Below are positions 7,454 through 15,446 of a stretch of 39,071 bases of DNA, one piece after another (positions within the stretch are counted from its first letter, which is position 1; each line of letters begins with the position of its first letter). The stretch lies in NCBI RefSeq assembly GCF_026627505.1, contig NZ_JAPNLK010000078.1:1-39071 (forward strand), given 5' to 3'. This stretch comes from Streptomyces sp. H27-H5. Its GTDB lineage: Bacteria; Actinomycetota; Actinomycetes; Streptomycetales; Streptomycetaceae. The notes under the pieces were generated by a model. The model saw only the letters and a program-made list of their open reading frames with translations, had not been told where the DNA came from and searched no databases. Position numbers and translations under genes: made by a program.

Positions 7454-8959
7454 ATGAGTCCAGTGCACTGGTTGTTCGGCGACCAGCTCGGCCCGCACTT
7501 CACCGCCACCGCCGCCGGCGGGACGCCGAGGAACACCCGGTGGCTGCTGATCGAATCCCGGGCGGTCTTCCGCCGTCGCCGCTTCCACCGGGCCAAGGCC
7601 CACCTGGTCCTCAGCGCCATGCGGCACCGGGCGGCCGACCTCGGTGGGAGTACCCAGTACGTCGAGGCGGAGACGTACCGGGAAGGCCTGGCGCGGGCCG
7701 TGGGCGACGCACCCGTCTCCGTGCACCACCCCACCTCCCGCGCCGCCCTCGCCCTGGTGGACTCGCTGCCGCAGGCCACGGTCCACCCGGCCCGCGGGTT
7801 CCTCGTCGGACACCGGGAATTCGCCGAGTGGGCGGCGCGGCAGAAGGGGCGGCGGCTGCTTCAGGAGAACCTGTACGAACACACCCGGCGCACCCACGAC
7901 ATCCTCATGGACGGCGACCGGCCGGCGGGCGGTCGCTGGAACCTGGACTACGAGAACCGCGAGCCTCCGCCTCGCGGCGAGACCACCCTGGGGGCACCGC
8001 CGCCGTACCGGCCCCGCGAGGACGAGATCGACGAAGGAGTCCGGCGGGACCTGGACCGCTGGGAACGCGAGGAAGGCATCACCTTCGTGGGCCGCGACGG
8101 CCCGCGCCTCTTCCCCGCGACCCGCCGCGAGGCACTGGCCGCGCTCGACCACTTCGTCACGCACCGCCTCGCCGGTTTCGGTGCGCACGAGGACGCCATG
8201 CTGGCGGCCGACCCCGTGATGAGCCACAGCCTGCTGTCCTCCTCCCTGAACCTCGGGCTTCTCGACCCGTGGGAGTGCGTGAGCCGGGCCGAGGACGCCT
8301 GGCGGTCCGGACACGTCCCGCTCAACAGCGCGGAGGGGTTCGTCCGCCAGGTCTGCGGCTGGCGCGAGTACGTGTGGAACCTGTACTGGCACCTCGGCGA
8401 GGACTACCGGCACCGGAACGAACTGCGCCACACCGCGCCGCTGCCCGCCTGGTTCACGGAGCTGGACGCGGACGCGCTCGGGGCCCGATGCCTGTCCACC
8501 GTGCTGGCGCAGGTCCGGGACACGGGGTGGACGCACCACATCCCCCGACTGATGGTCCTCGGCAGCCACGCCCTGCAACGGGGCTGGGACCCGGCCGAGG
8601 TGACGGACTGGTTCCACCGGTGCTTCGTCGACGGCTACGACTGGGTGATGCTGCCCAACGTGGTGGGCATGTCGCAGTACGCGGACGGCGGGCTGATGAC
8701 CACCAAGCCCTACACCTCGGGCGGCGCCTACATCCACCGGATGAGCGACCTGTGCGGGGGCTGCCGGTACCGACCCGCCGACCGCACCGGAGACCGGGCC
8801 TGCCCCTACACCGTCGGCTACTGGTCCTTCCTGAACCGGCACCGCGCACGGCTGGAGGGCAACCCGCGCATGGCGCAGGCCGTGCGCGGGCTGGACCGAC
8901 TGGACGACCTGGCGCAGGTCCTCCAGGCCCACCGGGACACGGGCGACACCCCGCCCTGA
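7454..8959 (+). CDS. phrB: Cryptochrome/photolyase of the FeS-BCP (PhrB-like) family
   Basis: The 501-residue protein begins HWLFGDQLGP, the typical opening of prokaryotic (6-4) photolyase-related proteins. Cys346, Cys434, Cys437 and Cys450 have exactly the spacing of the [4Fe-4S] ligands known for Agrobacterium PhrB (350, 438, 441, 454). The active-site pair HHIPRLM (His361-His362) is also kept. FAD-binding segments such as TTKPYTSGGAYI are present. Known relatives repair (6-4) photoproducts using light and carry FAD, a lumazine antenna and the cluster; that role is inferred here. ATG 7454 begins the conserved sequence; a TTG four codons earlier is possible. It appears monocistronic, with a hairpin just after the stop. 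Confidence 0.93.
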   Translation: MSPVHWLFGDQLGPHFTATAAGGTPRNTRWLLIESRAVFRRRRFHRAKAHLVLSAMRHRAADLGGSTQYVEAETYREGLARAVGDAPVSVHHPTSRAALALVDSLPQATVHPARGFLVGHREFAEWAARQKGRRLLQENLYEHTRRTHDILMDGDRPAGGRWNLDYENREPPPRGETTLGAPPPYRPREDEIDEGVRRDLDRWEREEGITFVGRDGPRLFPATRREALAALDHFVTHRLAGFGAHEDAMLAADPVMSHSLLSSSLNLGLLDPWECVSRAEDAWRSGHVPLNSAEGFVRQVCGWREYVWNLYWHLGEDYRHRNELRHTAPLPAWFTELDADALGARCLSTVLAQVRDTGWTHHIPRLMVLGSHALQRGWDPAEVTDWFHRCFVDGYDWVMLPNVVGMSQYADGGLMTTKPYTSGGAYIHRMSDLCGGCRYRPADRTGDRACPYTVGYWSFLNRHRARLEGNPRMAQAVRGLDRLDDLAQVLQAHRDTGDTPP

Positions 8960-8979
8960 GCGCCCCCGGGGGCGTGTCC
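8945..8979. terminator. GC-rich hairpin after the photolyase gene
   Basis: CGCCCCC (8961-8967) is directly followed by GGGGGCG (8968-8974), and outer GACAC (8945-8949) pairs with GTGTC (8973-8977 region). The stem overlaps the last codons. The zero-length inner loop makes the exact fold uncertain. Confidence 0.4.
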
Positions 8980-9001
8980 CACCGGTACACCGCCGCCTAC
9001 A

Positions 9002-9358
9002 GTGGAACGGCAGGGAGGCCGTCTCGCGGGTGTGCAGACCGCGCGTGACGTAGCCGAGCGAGTAGCCGTGAGCGGGGGAGTACCAGGCGCAGCTGTCGCC
9101 GATGCCGCCCATGCCCGGTTCGCCGTTGTCGTCGATCCGGAAGCCGAGGGACCAGCGGACGGTGTCGCGGAGGAAGCCGTCGGTGCCGGTGGCGGCGGTC
9201 TTGAACAGTGCGGACCAGAGTTCCCGGCCCAGGGCCTGTGCGATGTGGCCGCCGGGTCGGCCGAGGTCGTCGTAGAGGCTCGCGAGCGAGGTGGCGTCGG
9301 TGATGAGACCGACCGCGCCGAAGGGCGCCTGGTGCCAGGACGGGCTGCGCAGGAACAT
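9002..9358 (-). pseudogene. C-terminal fragment of a beta-lactamase-family serine hydrolase
   Basis: On the minus strand, from ATG 9358, about 115 codons read as the tail of an actinobacterial EstB-type serine hydrolase: GAVGLITDATSLASLYDDL, DTVRWSLGFRIDDNGEPGMGG, WYSPAHGYSLGYVTRGL. In intact relatives this follows the catalytic domain carrying SxxK and YxN, which is absent here. The frame then runs antisense through the photolyase without further similarity. No ribosome site is evident at 9358. I read it as a decayed remnant whose 5' part was lost by deletion or rearrangement, joining it to the ArsR-like fragment upstream. The family assignment is from remembered sequence patterns. Confidence 0.5.
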
Positions 9359-9824
9359 CGGCGTCGCCGAGGGAGCGTAATCGCGGCGGCACCGGTTCGA
9401 TCGCCGCGCGCCAGTACAGCGTCATCGTCGCGACGAGCCGGGACAGCTCCCGCTCGGGGTGTTCGTGGAGCGGGCGCAGCGACTCCGGCAGGCCCTGCCC
9501 GGCTCTCAGCTCCTCCAGTGAACGAACCACGTCGTCGGCGGGGGTGCTCGCCAGCGCGTCGAGTTCGTCGCCGAACCGCCCGGTCATCGCCTCGGGCGGG
9601 ACCGCGAGGAAGTCGGCCACGAAGCGTGGCTCCCGGGTGAGATCCGCGAGTACACGGAGATCGATGCCTGCGACCGCCGAGAGCGCCTTGGCCCGCCAGG
9701 GCCCGTGCACCATGTGCTGCCCACTCCCGGTCAGTACCGGAACGCTGTGTACCAGCTCCTCCAGGGGAGACAGGGTGAACCGTATGCGGGCCAGGTCGTC
9801 CGGCCCCAGCCGAAGCTGGATCAC
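9359..9824 (-). pseudogene. N-terminal part of an ArsR-like (DUF5937-type) regulator, disrupted
   Basis: From ATG 9824 the minus strand encodes about 155 residues (MIQLRLGPDDLARIRFTLSPL, then TMTLYWRAAIEPVPPRLRSL) matching the N-terminal region of actinobacterial ArsR-like regulators, whose full length is about 330 residues with the winged helix in the second half. After about codon 155 the frame continues but turns into an Arg/Pro-rich string typical of out-of-frame reading, while the neighbouring frame encodes a serine-hydrolase tail. The DNA-binding half is therefore missing. The formal open frame runs to 8997, so a chimeric 275-residue protein could still be made, but it would be non-native after the junction. 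Confidence 0.55.
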
Positions 9825-9936
9825 AACCGCGAGCGTACCGCCGCGTTCGATTGAGCAGGGACGAAAACGTGGTGCCGAGCCGGCGGCCCCGCGAGGCTTG
9901 GTTCACCAATCCACCCCGTACCCACCTGGGGGAATC

Positions 9937-10422
9937 ATGCCGAAGTTGCACAGCCGGATCCTGCGCGGGCTGCTGACCACCGCCGTGGCGGTGGGCACAC
10001 TCGTCGCCGCGCCCGCGGCGGCGTCCGCCTCGACCTGCGGGATCAATGTCGGGGGCCATCAGGGCTACTACATCTGCGAGTACGACCCGACGCTGGTCCA
10101 GTGGCCCGACGGGCACCACCAGTGGTTCGTCGTCGGAACCGACAACCACGTCTACGACTCCCACCAGCTGAGCCCGGGCAGCGCGAGCTGGGGACCCTGG
10201 CACGACCTGGGCGGAGTGGCCAAGAGCGCGGTGGACGTCACCCACCTGTCGTCGTCCCGGATCGACCTCAGGGTCTGGGGCACCTACAACGGGTACTGGT
10301 GCAAGGGCTGGACCGGGTCCGGCGGCTGGAGCACCTGGTGGGACTGCTCAGGCACACCTGACGGCCCCGCCACCGAGACCCGCCGTGGCGACCTGTACGA
10401 GCGCCCGTCAGGCCTTCCCTGA
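9937..10422 (+). CDS. Small secreted Trp/Cys-rich protein
   Basis: The 161-residue protein has a clear Sec signal peptide (basic LHSRILRG, hydrophobic core, cleavage near ASAS-TCG around residue 32). The mature part has four cysteines (34, 47, 122, 137), enough for two disulfides, and many Trp/Tyr/Gly in short beta-like repeats (LVQWPDGHHQWFVVGTDNHVY, ASWGPWHDLGG, DLRVWGTYNGYW, SGGWSTWW). This is reminiscent of one or two blades of secreted beta-propeller lectins, but I do not recognise a specific family. GGGGGAATC precedes ATG 9937. The last codons and stop lie inside a terminator stem. It is probably extracellular with a binding role. Confidence 0.75.
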   Translation: MPKLHSRILRGLLTTAVAVGTLVAAPAAASASTCGINVGGHQGYYICEYDPTLVQWPDGHHQWFVVGTDNHVYDSHQLSPGSASWGPWHDLGGVAKSAVDVTHLSSSRIDLRVWGTYNGYWCKGWTGSGGWSTWWDCSGTPDGPATETRRGDLYERPSGLP

Positions 10423-10429
10423 CGGGCGC
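10401..10429. terminator. Strong 12-bp terminator overlapping the end of the secreted-protein gene
   Basis: GCGCCCGTCAGG (10401-10412) and CCTGACGGGCGC (10418-10429) pair perfectly around CCTTC. The stop codon TGA (10420-10422) lies inside the right arm. It also lies 17 bp from the end of the convergent MarR gene and may act in both directions. Confidence 0.8.
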
Positions 10430-10445
10430 GCCGGGGCTGGATGCC

Positions 10446-10955
10446 CTACCGGGGGCGATCGCCGCCGGTGGAAGGGGGAGGTCCCACCGGGGACGGCCGC
10501 CCCTGGTCGATGTCGGGGGAAACGACCAGGGGCGGCTCGCCCCAGGGCGCGTTCAGCGCGTCCCGCAGCGAAGCGACGGCGACAACCCCGATGCGCTCGG
10601 CCAGAACGTCCTCGATGACCGCGATCGCCGCCAGCGCGCGCCGGTGCACACGGGCCCCTTCGGCGCTGACGCGGACCAGACTGCTGCGCGCCGAGGCCGG
10701 ATCCGGCGTCTGCTCCAGCAGGCCCATGCCGATCAGGCTGTGCACGGCCTGGTGGGCGGTCTGCCGGGTGACACCGATCCGGCGGGCGAGGTCCGCGATC
10801 GAAGCGCTCTCGCCGTCGAGCGTCGCGAACACGGCCGCCTGGGCGGGGCTCACGGACTGTTCGCCGGCGGCCCGCATGGCGGCGAGGAGAGCGTCCTCGA
10901 ACCAGCGTTTGGCCTGGGTGAGCAACTGGGGCAGGTTCGGGGCGGGCTGGCTCAT
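10446..10955 (-). CDS. MarR-type winged-helix regulator
   Basis: The 169-residue protein has a MarR-like winged helix: PAQAAVFATLDGESASIADLARRIGVTRQTAHQAVHSLIGMGLLEQ (helix-turn-helix in the second half), followed by the wing with RSSLVRVSAEG and a dimerising C-terminal helix (AALAAIAVIEDVLAERIG). The C-terminal tail is Pro-rich and looks disordered. ATG 10955 is preceded by GAGGAG. It is divergent from the quercetinase gene, and a perfect 6+6 bp dyad (11060-11074) lies in the 151-bp gap. It most likely represses the quercetinase gene and itself, with release by a flavonoid or related phenolic. This parallels known regulator-quercetinase pairs but is inferred. Confidence 0.85.
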   Translation of the reverse strand: MSQPAPNLPQLLTQAKRWFEDALLAAMRAAGEQSVSPAQAAVFATLDGESASIADLARRIGVTRQTAHQAVHSLIGMGLLEQTPDPASARSSLVRVSAEGARVHRRALAAIAVIEDVLAERIGVVAVASLRDALNAPWGEPPLVVSPDIDQGRPSPVGPPPSTGGDRPR

Positions 10956-11059
10956 GGCTCCTCGGAGAACGGGGGATCTGAGCATAGCCACCGACGCGAC
11001 GTTCCCCGCTCCCCACTGCCGCAGCGCCCCACCCTGGCCACATCCCTCCGACGATGAAT

Positions 11060-11074
11060 GTCAGGTAGCCTGAC
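11060..11074. promoter_or_regulatory. Candidate MarR operator in the quercetinase promoter
   Basis: GTCAGG (11060-11065) and CCTGAC (11069-11074) form an exact inverted repeat around TAG. It lies 33 bp upstream of the quercetinase ATG. The central TAGCCT could be a -10 hexamer, so binding would block transcription. Confidence 0.5.
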
Positions 11075-11106
11075 GAATGTCTCGGCTCCCGACCCGGAGG
11101 TCTCCC

Positions 11107-11667
11107 ATGACCATGGAGTTCACCACTCCCTACCGCTCCCGCTCGCGCATCCCCGACGAACCCGGCGTGCCCTACTTCGTGGAGAAGGGCATGGGCGACC
11201 GTGCGCATCTGATCACCGACCTGGTCACCGTCTACGCGGGCGGGGAGCAGACCGAGAACAGCTTCAACTTCTTCACCGTCGAAGGACCCAAGGGCGACAT
11301 CATCCCGGCCCATGTCCACGCGGACACCCACGAGGTGTTCTACGTCACCGACGGCGCGATACGGCTCTTCGTCGAGGACACGACGGGCCGGCAACACGAG
11401 AAGCTGCTCAGCGGGGGCGACTTCGGGTTCGTACCGAAGAACTGCCCGCACGCCTACCGCATCGAGCGCCACCACAGCAGGGTCGTCGGCGTGGCCGCCG
11501 GCCCCGGTGTCACCTTCGAGCGGTTCTTCGAGAACCTCGGCGCTCCCACCGAGGAGTTCGGCCTGCCCCGACAGCCGCGCGTCCCCACCCCCGAGGAGTT
11601 CCGCGCCGCCGAGGAGGCGTTCGACGTCCGCTACCTTCCCCACCACCGGTGGCGCACGGGGAACTGA
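11107..11667 (+). CDS. queD: Quercetin 2,3-dioxygenase (quercetinase), cupin family
   Basis: The 186-residue monocupin corresponds in length and in ligand numbering to the Streptomyces sp. FLA quercetinase QueD. The metal ligands are His69 and His71 (PAHVHADTHE), Glu76 and His115 (NCPHAYRIE). Known QueD enzymes use nickel or cobalt and O2 to open the C-ring of quercetin, releasing carbon monoxide and a depside. The substrate is inferred here; other flavonols are possible. ATG 11107 is preceded by CGGAGG at good spacing; an upstream ATG at 11077 lacks one. The protein is cytoplasmic. The divergent MarR gene and shared operator suggest induction by flavonoids, for example from plant material in soil. 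Confidence 0.9.
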   Translation: MTMEFTTPYRSRSRIPDEPGVPYFVEKGMGDRAHLITDLVTVYAGGEQTENSFNFFTVEGPKGDIIPAHVHADTHEVFYVTDGAIRLFVEDTTGRQHEKLLSGGDFGFVPKNCPHAYRIERHHSRVVGVAAGPGVTFERFFENLGAPTEEFGLPRQPRVPTPEEFRAAEEAFDVRYLPHHRWRTGN

Positions 11668-11668
11668 T

Positions 11669-11687
11669 GCGGGGCCGGCGGCCCCGC
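11669..11687. terminator. Terminator between convergent quercetinase and STAS genes
   Basis: GCGGGGCC (11669-11676) and GGCCCCGC (11680-11687) pair perfectly around GGC. It begins one base after the quercetinase stop and lies 25 bp beyond the STAS gene stop. Confidence 0.65.
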
Positions 11688-11712
11688 GGCGGACTCCGGA
11701 GGTTCGGGACGG

Positions 11713-12051
11713 TCACGTGTCCGTGAGCGGGAACAGGTTCTCGGTACCCGTGAGTTCCAACAGGTGGAGGATTGGCGGGGAAGGGGCCCGCAGGCTGATG
11801 CGCCGGCCGTGGTCCTGGGCGGTGCGCCGGGACTGGATGAGGGCATTGAGGCCGGATGAGTCACAGAAGGTGAGTTCGCTCAGATCCACGACGATCTCGG
11901 CCGGACAGCCGGGCCGGGTGATCACCGCGTGAAGGGCGTCCCGCAGCATGGGCGCACGATCCAGGTCCATCTCACCCCCGACCCTGATGACGACGTGCTG
12001 CTCTTCACTCTCCAACCCCACGGGCGGGAAGGGGTCCTGCGGATCATCCAT
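11713..12051 (-). CDS. STAS-domain anti-sigma factor antagonist
   Basis: The 112-residue protein is a single STAS domain of the SpoIIAA/RsbV type. It has VVIRVGGEMDLDRAPMLRDAL near the start and the phosphorylation loop LTFCDSSGLNALI; one of Ser65/Ser66 would be the serine phosphorylated by a partner anti-sigma kinase. The unphosphorylated protein normally binds the anti-sigma factor and frees a SigB/SigF-type sigma. No kinase or sigma gene adjoins it, so its partner is encoded elsewhere. ATG 12051 follows GGTGGAAAC. It appears monocistronic and cytoplasmic. Confidence 0.92.
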   Translation of the reverse strand: MDDPQDPFPPVGLESEEQHVVIRVGGEMDLDRAPMLRDALHAVITRPGCPAEIVVDLSELTFCDSSGLNALIQSRRTAQDHGRRISLRAPSPPILHLLELTGTENLFPLTDT

Positions 12052-12105
12052 GTTTCCACCCTAGCCGGCCCTCGGGGCGACCGACAGTCTGCCCCGACAA
12101 GGGGG

Positions 12106-12135
12106 GCCTCCGGACGCCGCGCAGCGTCCGGAGGC
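12106..12135. terminator. Terminator of the HAAT transporter operon
   Basis: GCCTCCGGACGC (12106-12117) and GCGTCCGGAGGC (12124-12135) pair perfectly around CGCGCA. It lies 33 bp downstream of the stop of the substrate-binding lipoprotein gene (12168). Confidence 0.8.
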
Positions 12136-12167
12136 GGCCCTCGTACGGGACCGTCGCGTGGGGTGTC

Positions 12168-13430
12168 TCAGACGGCGGGCGTGAACGTCGTCGCGGCGGG
12201 CGCCGCCGCCGCCTCCTTCACCACCTTCATGCCACCCGGCACCGCCGCGTCGGGCTTCATGATCACGCTCTGTCGGGTGGAGGGGGCCTTCGGGTCCGAG
12301 AAGTCGTGGGTGATCCCGAAGCCGTTGTCGTAGGACTTCAGGCTCAGCAGCGCGGCGCGGACGCCCTCGCGCGTCAGGTCCTTGGCGGCGCAGGCCTTCT
12401 TCAGCACCTCGCCGTACAGGGCCCCGGCGGTGAAGCCCGCCACCACACCGTTGTCGAGCCCCGAGCCCGGGTACTCCGCCTTGTACGCGGACGCCAGGGC
12501 GGCCGGGCCCGCCTCCGTGGAGCCGATCGGCAGGGCGGAGGAGGCCACGTAGTAGTCCTTCTGGAGGGCCGCTCCCGCCGGGGTGGCCAGGAGTTGCGGG
12601 GAGAAGGCCGAGTTGTTGCCGATGATCGGCACGTTCCAGCCGCCGGCCGCGGCGACCCCGACGAGCGAGGCGGCCTGGCGGGGGCCGGCGCTGACCACCA
12701 CGGCCTTGACCCCTGCCTGCTTGAGCGCGGCGACCTGGGCCGTCATGTCATTGTCCGTCGGCTTGATCTTCTGCTCGACGACGGTCAACCCGGCCTCCTT
12801 GGCCGCTGCCTTGGCCCCGGTCAGCGCGTTCTCGCCGTAGTCGCCCTCGAAGTAGACGTGCCCGATCCTGTCGCCCGAGGCGATCCGCTTCCGGTCGAGG
12901 AGGAAGCCGACGGCGTTGATGGTCTCCACGTCGTACGTCGCGCCCACGGTACGGACGTACGGGCTGCCCAGCAGCGAGGCGGACCAGGCCTGCGGGATGA
13001 CCAGGCCCTTGTCCTGGCCGTCGATCCGCTGCTTGACGGCGGCGACGAACGGGGAGCCGATGAACTGGGTGAAGCCCAGCACCGAGGGCTCCAGCTCGGT
13101 GTAGGCCGCGAGGGCCTTCTGGGGGTCGTAGCCGTGGTCGCGCACCGTCAGTTCGATCGTGCGCCCGCAGATGCCGCCGGCCGCGTTGGTCTGCTTCACC
13201 CACAACTGTTGGGCCTGGGTGACGCTCTTGCCGAGGGAGGCGTAGACACCGGTCATGTCGGTGAGCGCGCCGAGGCGGATGGTCGTGTCGCTCACCCCGG
13301 CCCCGGCCTTGACCCCGCCCGCGGCGGGCTTGTCCCCGGCACCGGTCTTGGCCTTGCCGCTGCATCCGGCGGCGCCGGTCAGCACGAGGACGGCTGCCAG
13401 GGCCGCGGCGGAGAGCCTTCTTCTGTTCAC
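12168..13430 (-). CDS. HAAT-family ABC transporter substrate-binding lipoprotein
   Basis: The 420-residue protein has a lipoprotein signal: basic NRRRL, a hydrophobic core and lipobox LTGAAGC with Cys23 as the lipidated residue. The mature part is a type I binding protein (Peripla_BP_6): TIRLGALTDMTGVYASLGKS, VKQTNAAGGICGRTIELTVRD, QFIGSPFVAAVK, VYFEGDYGENALTGAKAAAKEAGL. It would capture a branched-chain amino acid, amide or aromatic/short acid for the permeases encoded upstream. The GTG start overlaps the preceding permease stop by 4 bp, so it is the last gene of the five-gene operon. The family binds diverse ligands, so the substrate is open. Confidence 0.93.
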   Translation of the reverse strand: MNRRRLSAAALAAVLVLTGAAGCSGKAKTGAGDKPAAGGVKAGAGVSDTTIRLGALTDMTGVYASLGKSVTQAQQLWVKQTNAAGGICGRTIELTVRDHGYDPQKALAAYTELEPSVLGFTQFIGSPFVAAVKQRIDGQDKGLVIPQAWSASLLGSPYVRTVGATYDVETINAVGFLLDRKRIASGDRIGHVYFEGDYGENALTGAKAAAKEAGLTVVEQKIKPTDNDMTAQVAALKQAGVKAVVVSAGPRQAASLVGVAAAGGWNVPIIGNNSAFSPQLLATPAGAALQKDYYVASSALPIGSTEAGPAALASAYKAEYPGSGLDNGVVAGFTAGALYGEVLKKACAAKDLTREGVRAALLSLKSYDNGFGITHDFSDPKAPSTRQSVIMKPDAAVPGGMKVVKEAAAAPAATTFTPAV

Positions 13431-14563
13431 GTTCGCTCCTTCGAGGGTGTGGTGCGGGTCCGGACGATTCGAGCGAGGCCGGTGAGGCCGCCGGGCAGGA
13501 ACAGCACGACCACGACGACGGCCGCGCCGTAGAGGTAGCGGGAGGCCTCGCCCGGCGAGACACCGCCCGACCCGGGGGAGGACACCAGCGGGAGGGCGTC
13601 GCCGTAGCGGGTGAGCAACTGGGGGAGCAGGGAGACGAAGACGGCGCCGACGACGGCGCCCGCGACCGTGCCCAGACCACCGATCACGATCATGGCGAGG
13701 TACTCCAGGGACAGCACCATCCCGAAGTGGTCGGGGACGGTGCGCTGGAAGACCAGGGCGAGCAGTACACCGGCCAGCCCCGCGTACATGGACGACAGGA
13801 CGAAGACGGCGGCCCGGTAGCGGGCGACCGCCACGCCCATCACCGCCGCGGCGGTGCTGTGATCGCGCAGGGCGTTCATGGCGCGGCCGGGCCGGCCCCG
13901 CAGGACCCCGCGTGCGAACAGGGCGCCGCCGAGGAGGGCGGCCAGCGCCACGTACCAGAGCTTCTCGGCGGAGTGGAAGGGGACGGCGGCGATGACGGTC
14001 TCGGTGTCGTCGAAGGTGAACCCGAGGAGGGAGAGTGGCTCGACGGCACGGCCGTTGAATCCGCCGGTGAGGCTGGTGGCGTTGAACAGCACATGCTGGC
14101 CGATGAAGATCAGCGCGAGGGTGGCGATGCCCAGGTACGCGCCGCGCAGGCGGCCGGCGATGGGGCTGAAGAGACCGCCCGCCGCCCCGGCGAGGACGAC
14201 GGCCAGCACCGCGGCGAGCCAGCTCGGCAGGCCGAGGCCGACCAAGGTGTGGCCGCCCGCCGTACCGCCGTCCCCGGCGAGCGCGCAGTACCCGTACGCG
14301 CCGACGGCGAGGAAGAAGGCGTGCCCCATCGACAACTGACCGGTGGCCCCGGTGAGCAGGTTCAAGCCGATGGCCCCGATGGCGGCGGCGATGGCGAACA
14401 GACCTGCCTGCAGCCAGAACGGGTCGAGGTAGAACGGCAACGCGAGGAGGATCAGACCCGCGGCCGTCACCGACACGTTCCGGGCGGCGAGCGGCCGCGG
14501 CCGGGCTGCCGCCCCGGGTGGTGCGGCCTCGGCGGGCCGCACGGGGCTGCGGGTGTCAGACAC
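13427..14563 (-). CDS. livM: HAAT-family ABC transporter permease, LivM type
   Basis: The 378-residue integral membrane protein has about nine or ten helices and the LivM sequence ALPFYLDPFWLQAGLFAIA, IGAIGLNLLTGATGQLSMGHA, RGRPGRAMNALRDHSTAAAVMGV (the coupling loop to the ATPase) and YLAMIVIGGLGTVAGAVVGA. The N-terminal 25 residues are a polar Pro/Ala-rich cytoplasmic extension. It pairs with the LivH-type permease to form the channel. Its GTG start overlaps the LivH stop by 8 bp, and its stop overlaps the binding-protein start by 4 bp, indicating tight translational coupling. Confidence 0.93.
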   Translation of the reverse strand: MSDTRSPVRPAEAAPPGAAARPRPLAARNVSVTAAGLILLALPFYLDPFWLQAGLFAIAAAIGAIGLNLLTGATGQLSMGHAFFLAVGAYGYCALAGDGGTAGGHTLVGLGLPSWLAAVLAVVLAGAAGGLFSPIAGRLRGAYLGIATLALIFIGQHVLFNATSLTGGFNGRAVEPLSLLGFTFDDTETVIAAVPFHSAEKLWYVALAALLGGALFARGVLRGRPGRAMNALRDHSTAAAVMGVAVARYRAAVFVLSSMYAGLAGVLLALVFQRTVPDHFGMVLSLEYLAMIVIGGLGTVAGAVVGAVFVSLLPQLLTRYGDALPLVSSPGSGGVSPGEASRYLYGAAVVVVVLFLPGGLTGLARIVRTRTTPSKERT

Positions 14564-15446
14564 GGGTGAGCTCCTTCGTGCCGAGGAGTCCGGCGGGACG
14601 GATCAGCAGGACCACGACCATCACCAGGTACGGAGCCAGGTCGCCGATGCCGCGGCCCAGGAAGGCCAACTGACTCTGGTAGCCGGTGGCCAGCGCCTCG
14701 GTGACTCCGACGATCAGCCCCCCGGCCAGGGCGCCGGAAGTGGAGTCGAGGCCGCCGAGGATGGCGGCCGGGAAAGCCTTGAGGGCGGCGAGGGAGGTGG
14801 CTCGCTCCAGTCCGGGCGTGGGAAAGACGGTCAGGAAGAGAGCGGCCACGGCGGCCAGCGCCCCGGCAACCGCCCACGCCGCGAGCGACACCCGACCCAG
14901 CCGTACGCCCATCAGCGCGGCCGTCTCGGGCCGTTCGGCGGCGGCGCGCATGGCCACGCCCCAGGAGGTGTGGCGGAACACGAGCAGGAAGACGGTGATC
15001 AGCAGGCCGGCGGCCAGGATGGCGGCGATCCGGGTCTGCGGCACCGTCACCGGGCCGAGGTGGACGACGCGGTCACCCCACGGATCACCGAGCGAGAGCA
15101 CGTCGGTACCGATGCGCCGGGTGAGGTCGGTGATGAGGAGGATGTCGACGCCGATGGTGACGATCGCCAGGACACTCTGGTCCTGACCCCGGTAGCGCCG
15201 CATCACCAGGAACTCGACGGCCGCCCCCACCGCCGCGGCCGAAAGGGTGCCCGCGAGGAGGGCGCCCCAGAATCCGAGCTCGTCGTGCAGGGTCGCGGTG
15301 ACGTACCCGCCGGCGAGCAGCAGGGAGGCGTGGGCGAAGTTGACCACCTCGGTCGCCTTGAAGATGACCACGAAGCCGAGGGCGATCAGCGCGTAGACGG
15401 AGCCCATGGAGAGCCCGCCGAGGAGCAGTTCGAGGAAGGTGGTCAT
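14556..15446 (-). CDS. livH: HAAT-family ABC transporter permease, LivH type
   Basis: The 296-residue permease begins MTTFLELLLGGLSMGSVYAL and continues IALGFVVIFKATEVVNFAHAS, the family hallmark. WGVAMRAAAERPETAALMGV is the ATPase-coupling loop and LGGLDSTSGALAGGLIVG follows. About eight helices are expected. ATG 15446 overlaps the stop of the ATPase gene as ATGA; a longer frame upstream lies within that ATPase and is not coding. With the LivM-type partner it would form the inner-membrane pore. Confidence 0.93.
   Translation of the reverse strand: MTTFLELLLGGLSMGSVYALIALGFVVIFKATEVVNFAHASLLLAGGYVTATLHDELGFWGALLAGTLSAAAVGAAVEFLVMRRYRGQDQSVLAIVTIGVDILLITDLTRRIGTDVLSLGDPWGDRVVHLGPVTVPQTRIAAILAAGLLITVFLLVFRHTSWGVAMRAAAERPETAALMGVRLGRVSLAAWAVAGALAAVAALFLTVFPTPGLERATSLAALKAFPAAILGGLDSTSGALAGGLIVGVTEALATGYQSQLAFLGRGIGDLAPYLVMVVVLLIRPAGLLGTKELTRV

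Noticed and set aside
6535..9048. 837-codon plus-strand frame through the permease and photolyase
   Set aside because: It is an out-of-frame reading of both recognised genes.
6602..9358. 918-codon minus-strand frame
   Set aside because: Only its first 115 or so codons resemble a protein (the serine-hydrolase tail); the rest is antisense to photolyase and permease.
12306..13532. 408-codon plus-strand frame
   Set aside because: Antisense of the substrate-binding lipoprotein gene, with Gly/Arg/Asp repeats typical of shadows.
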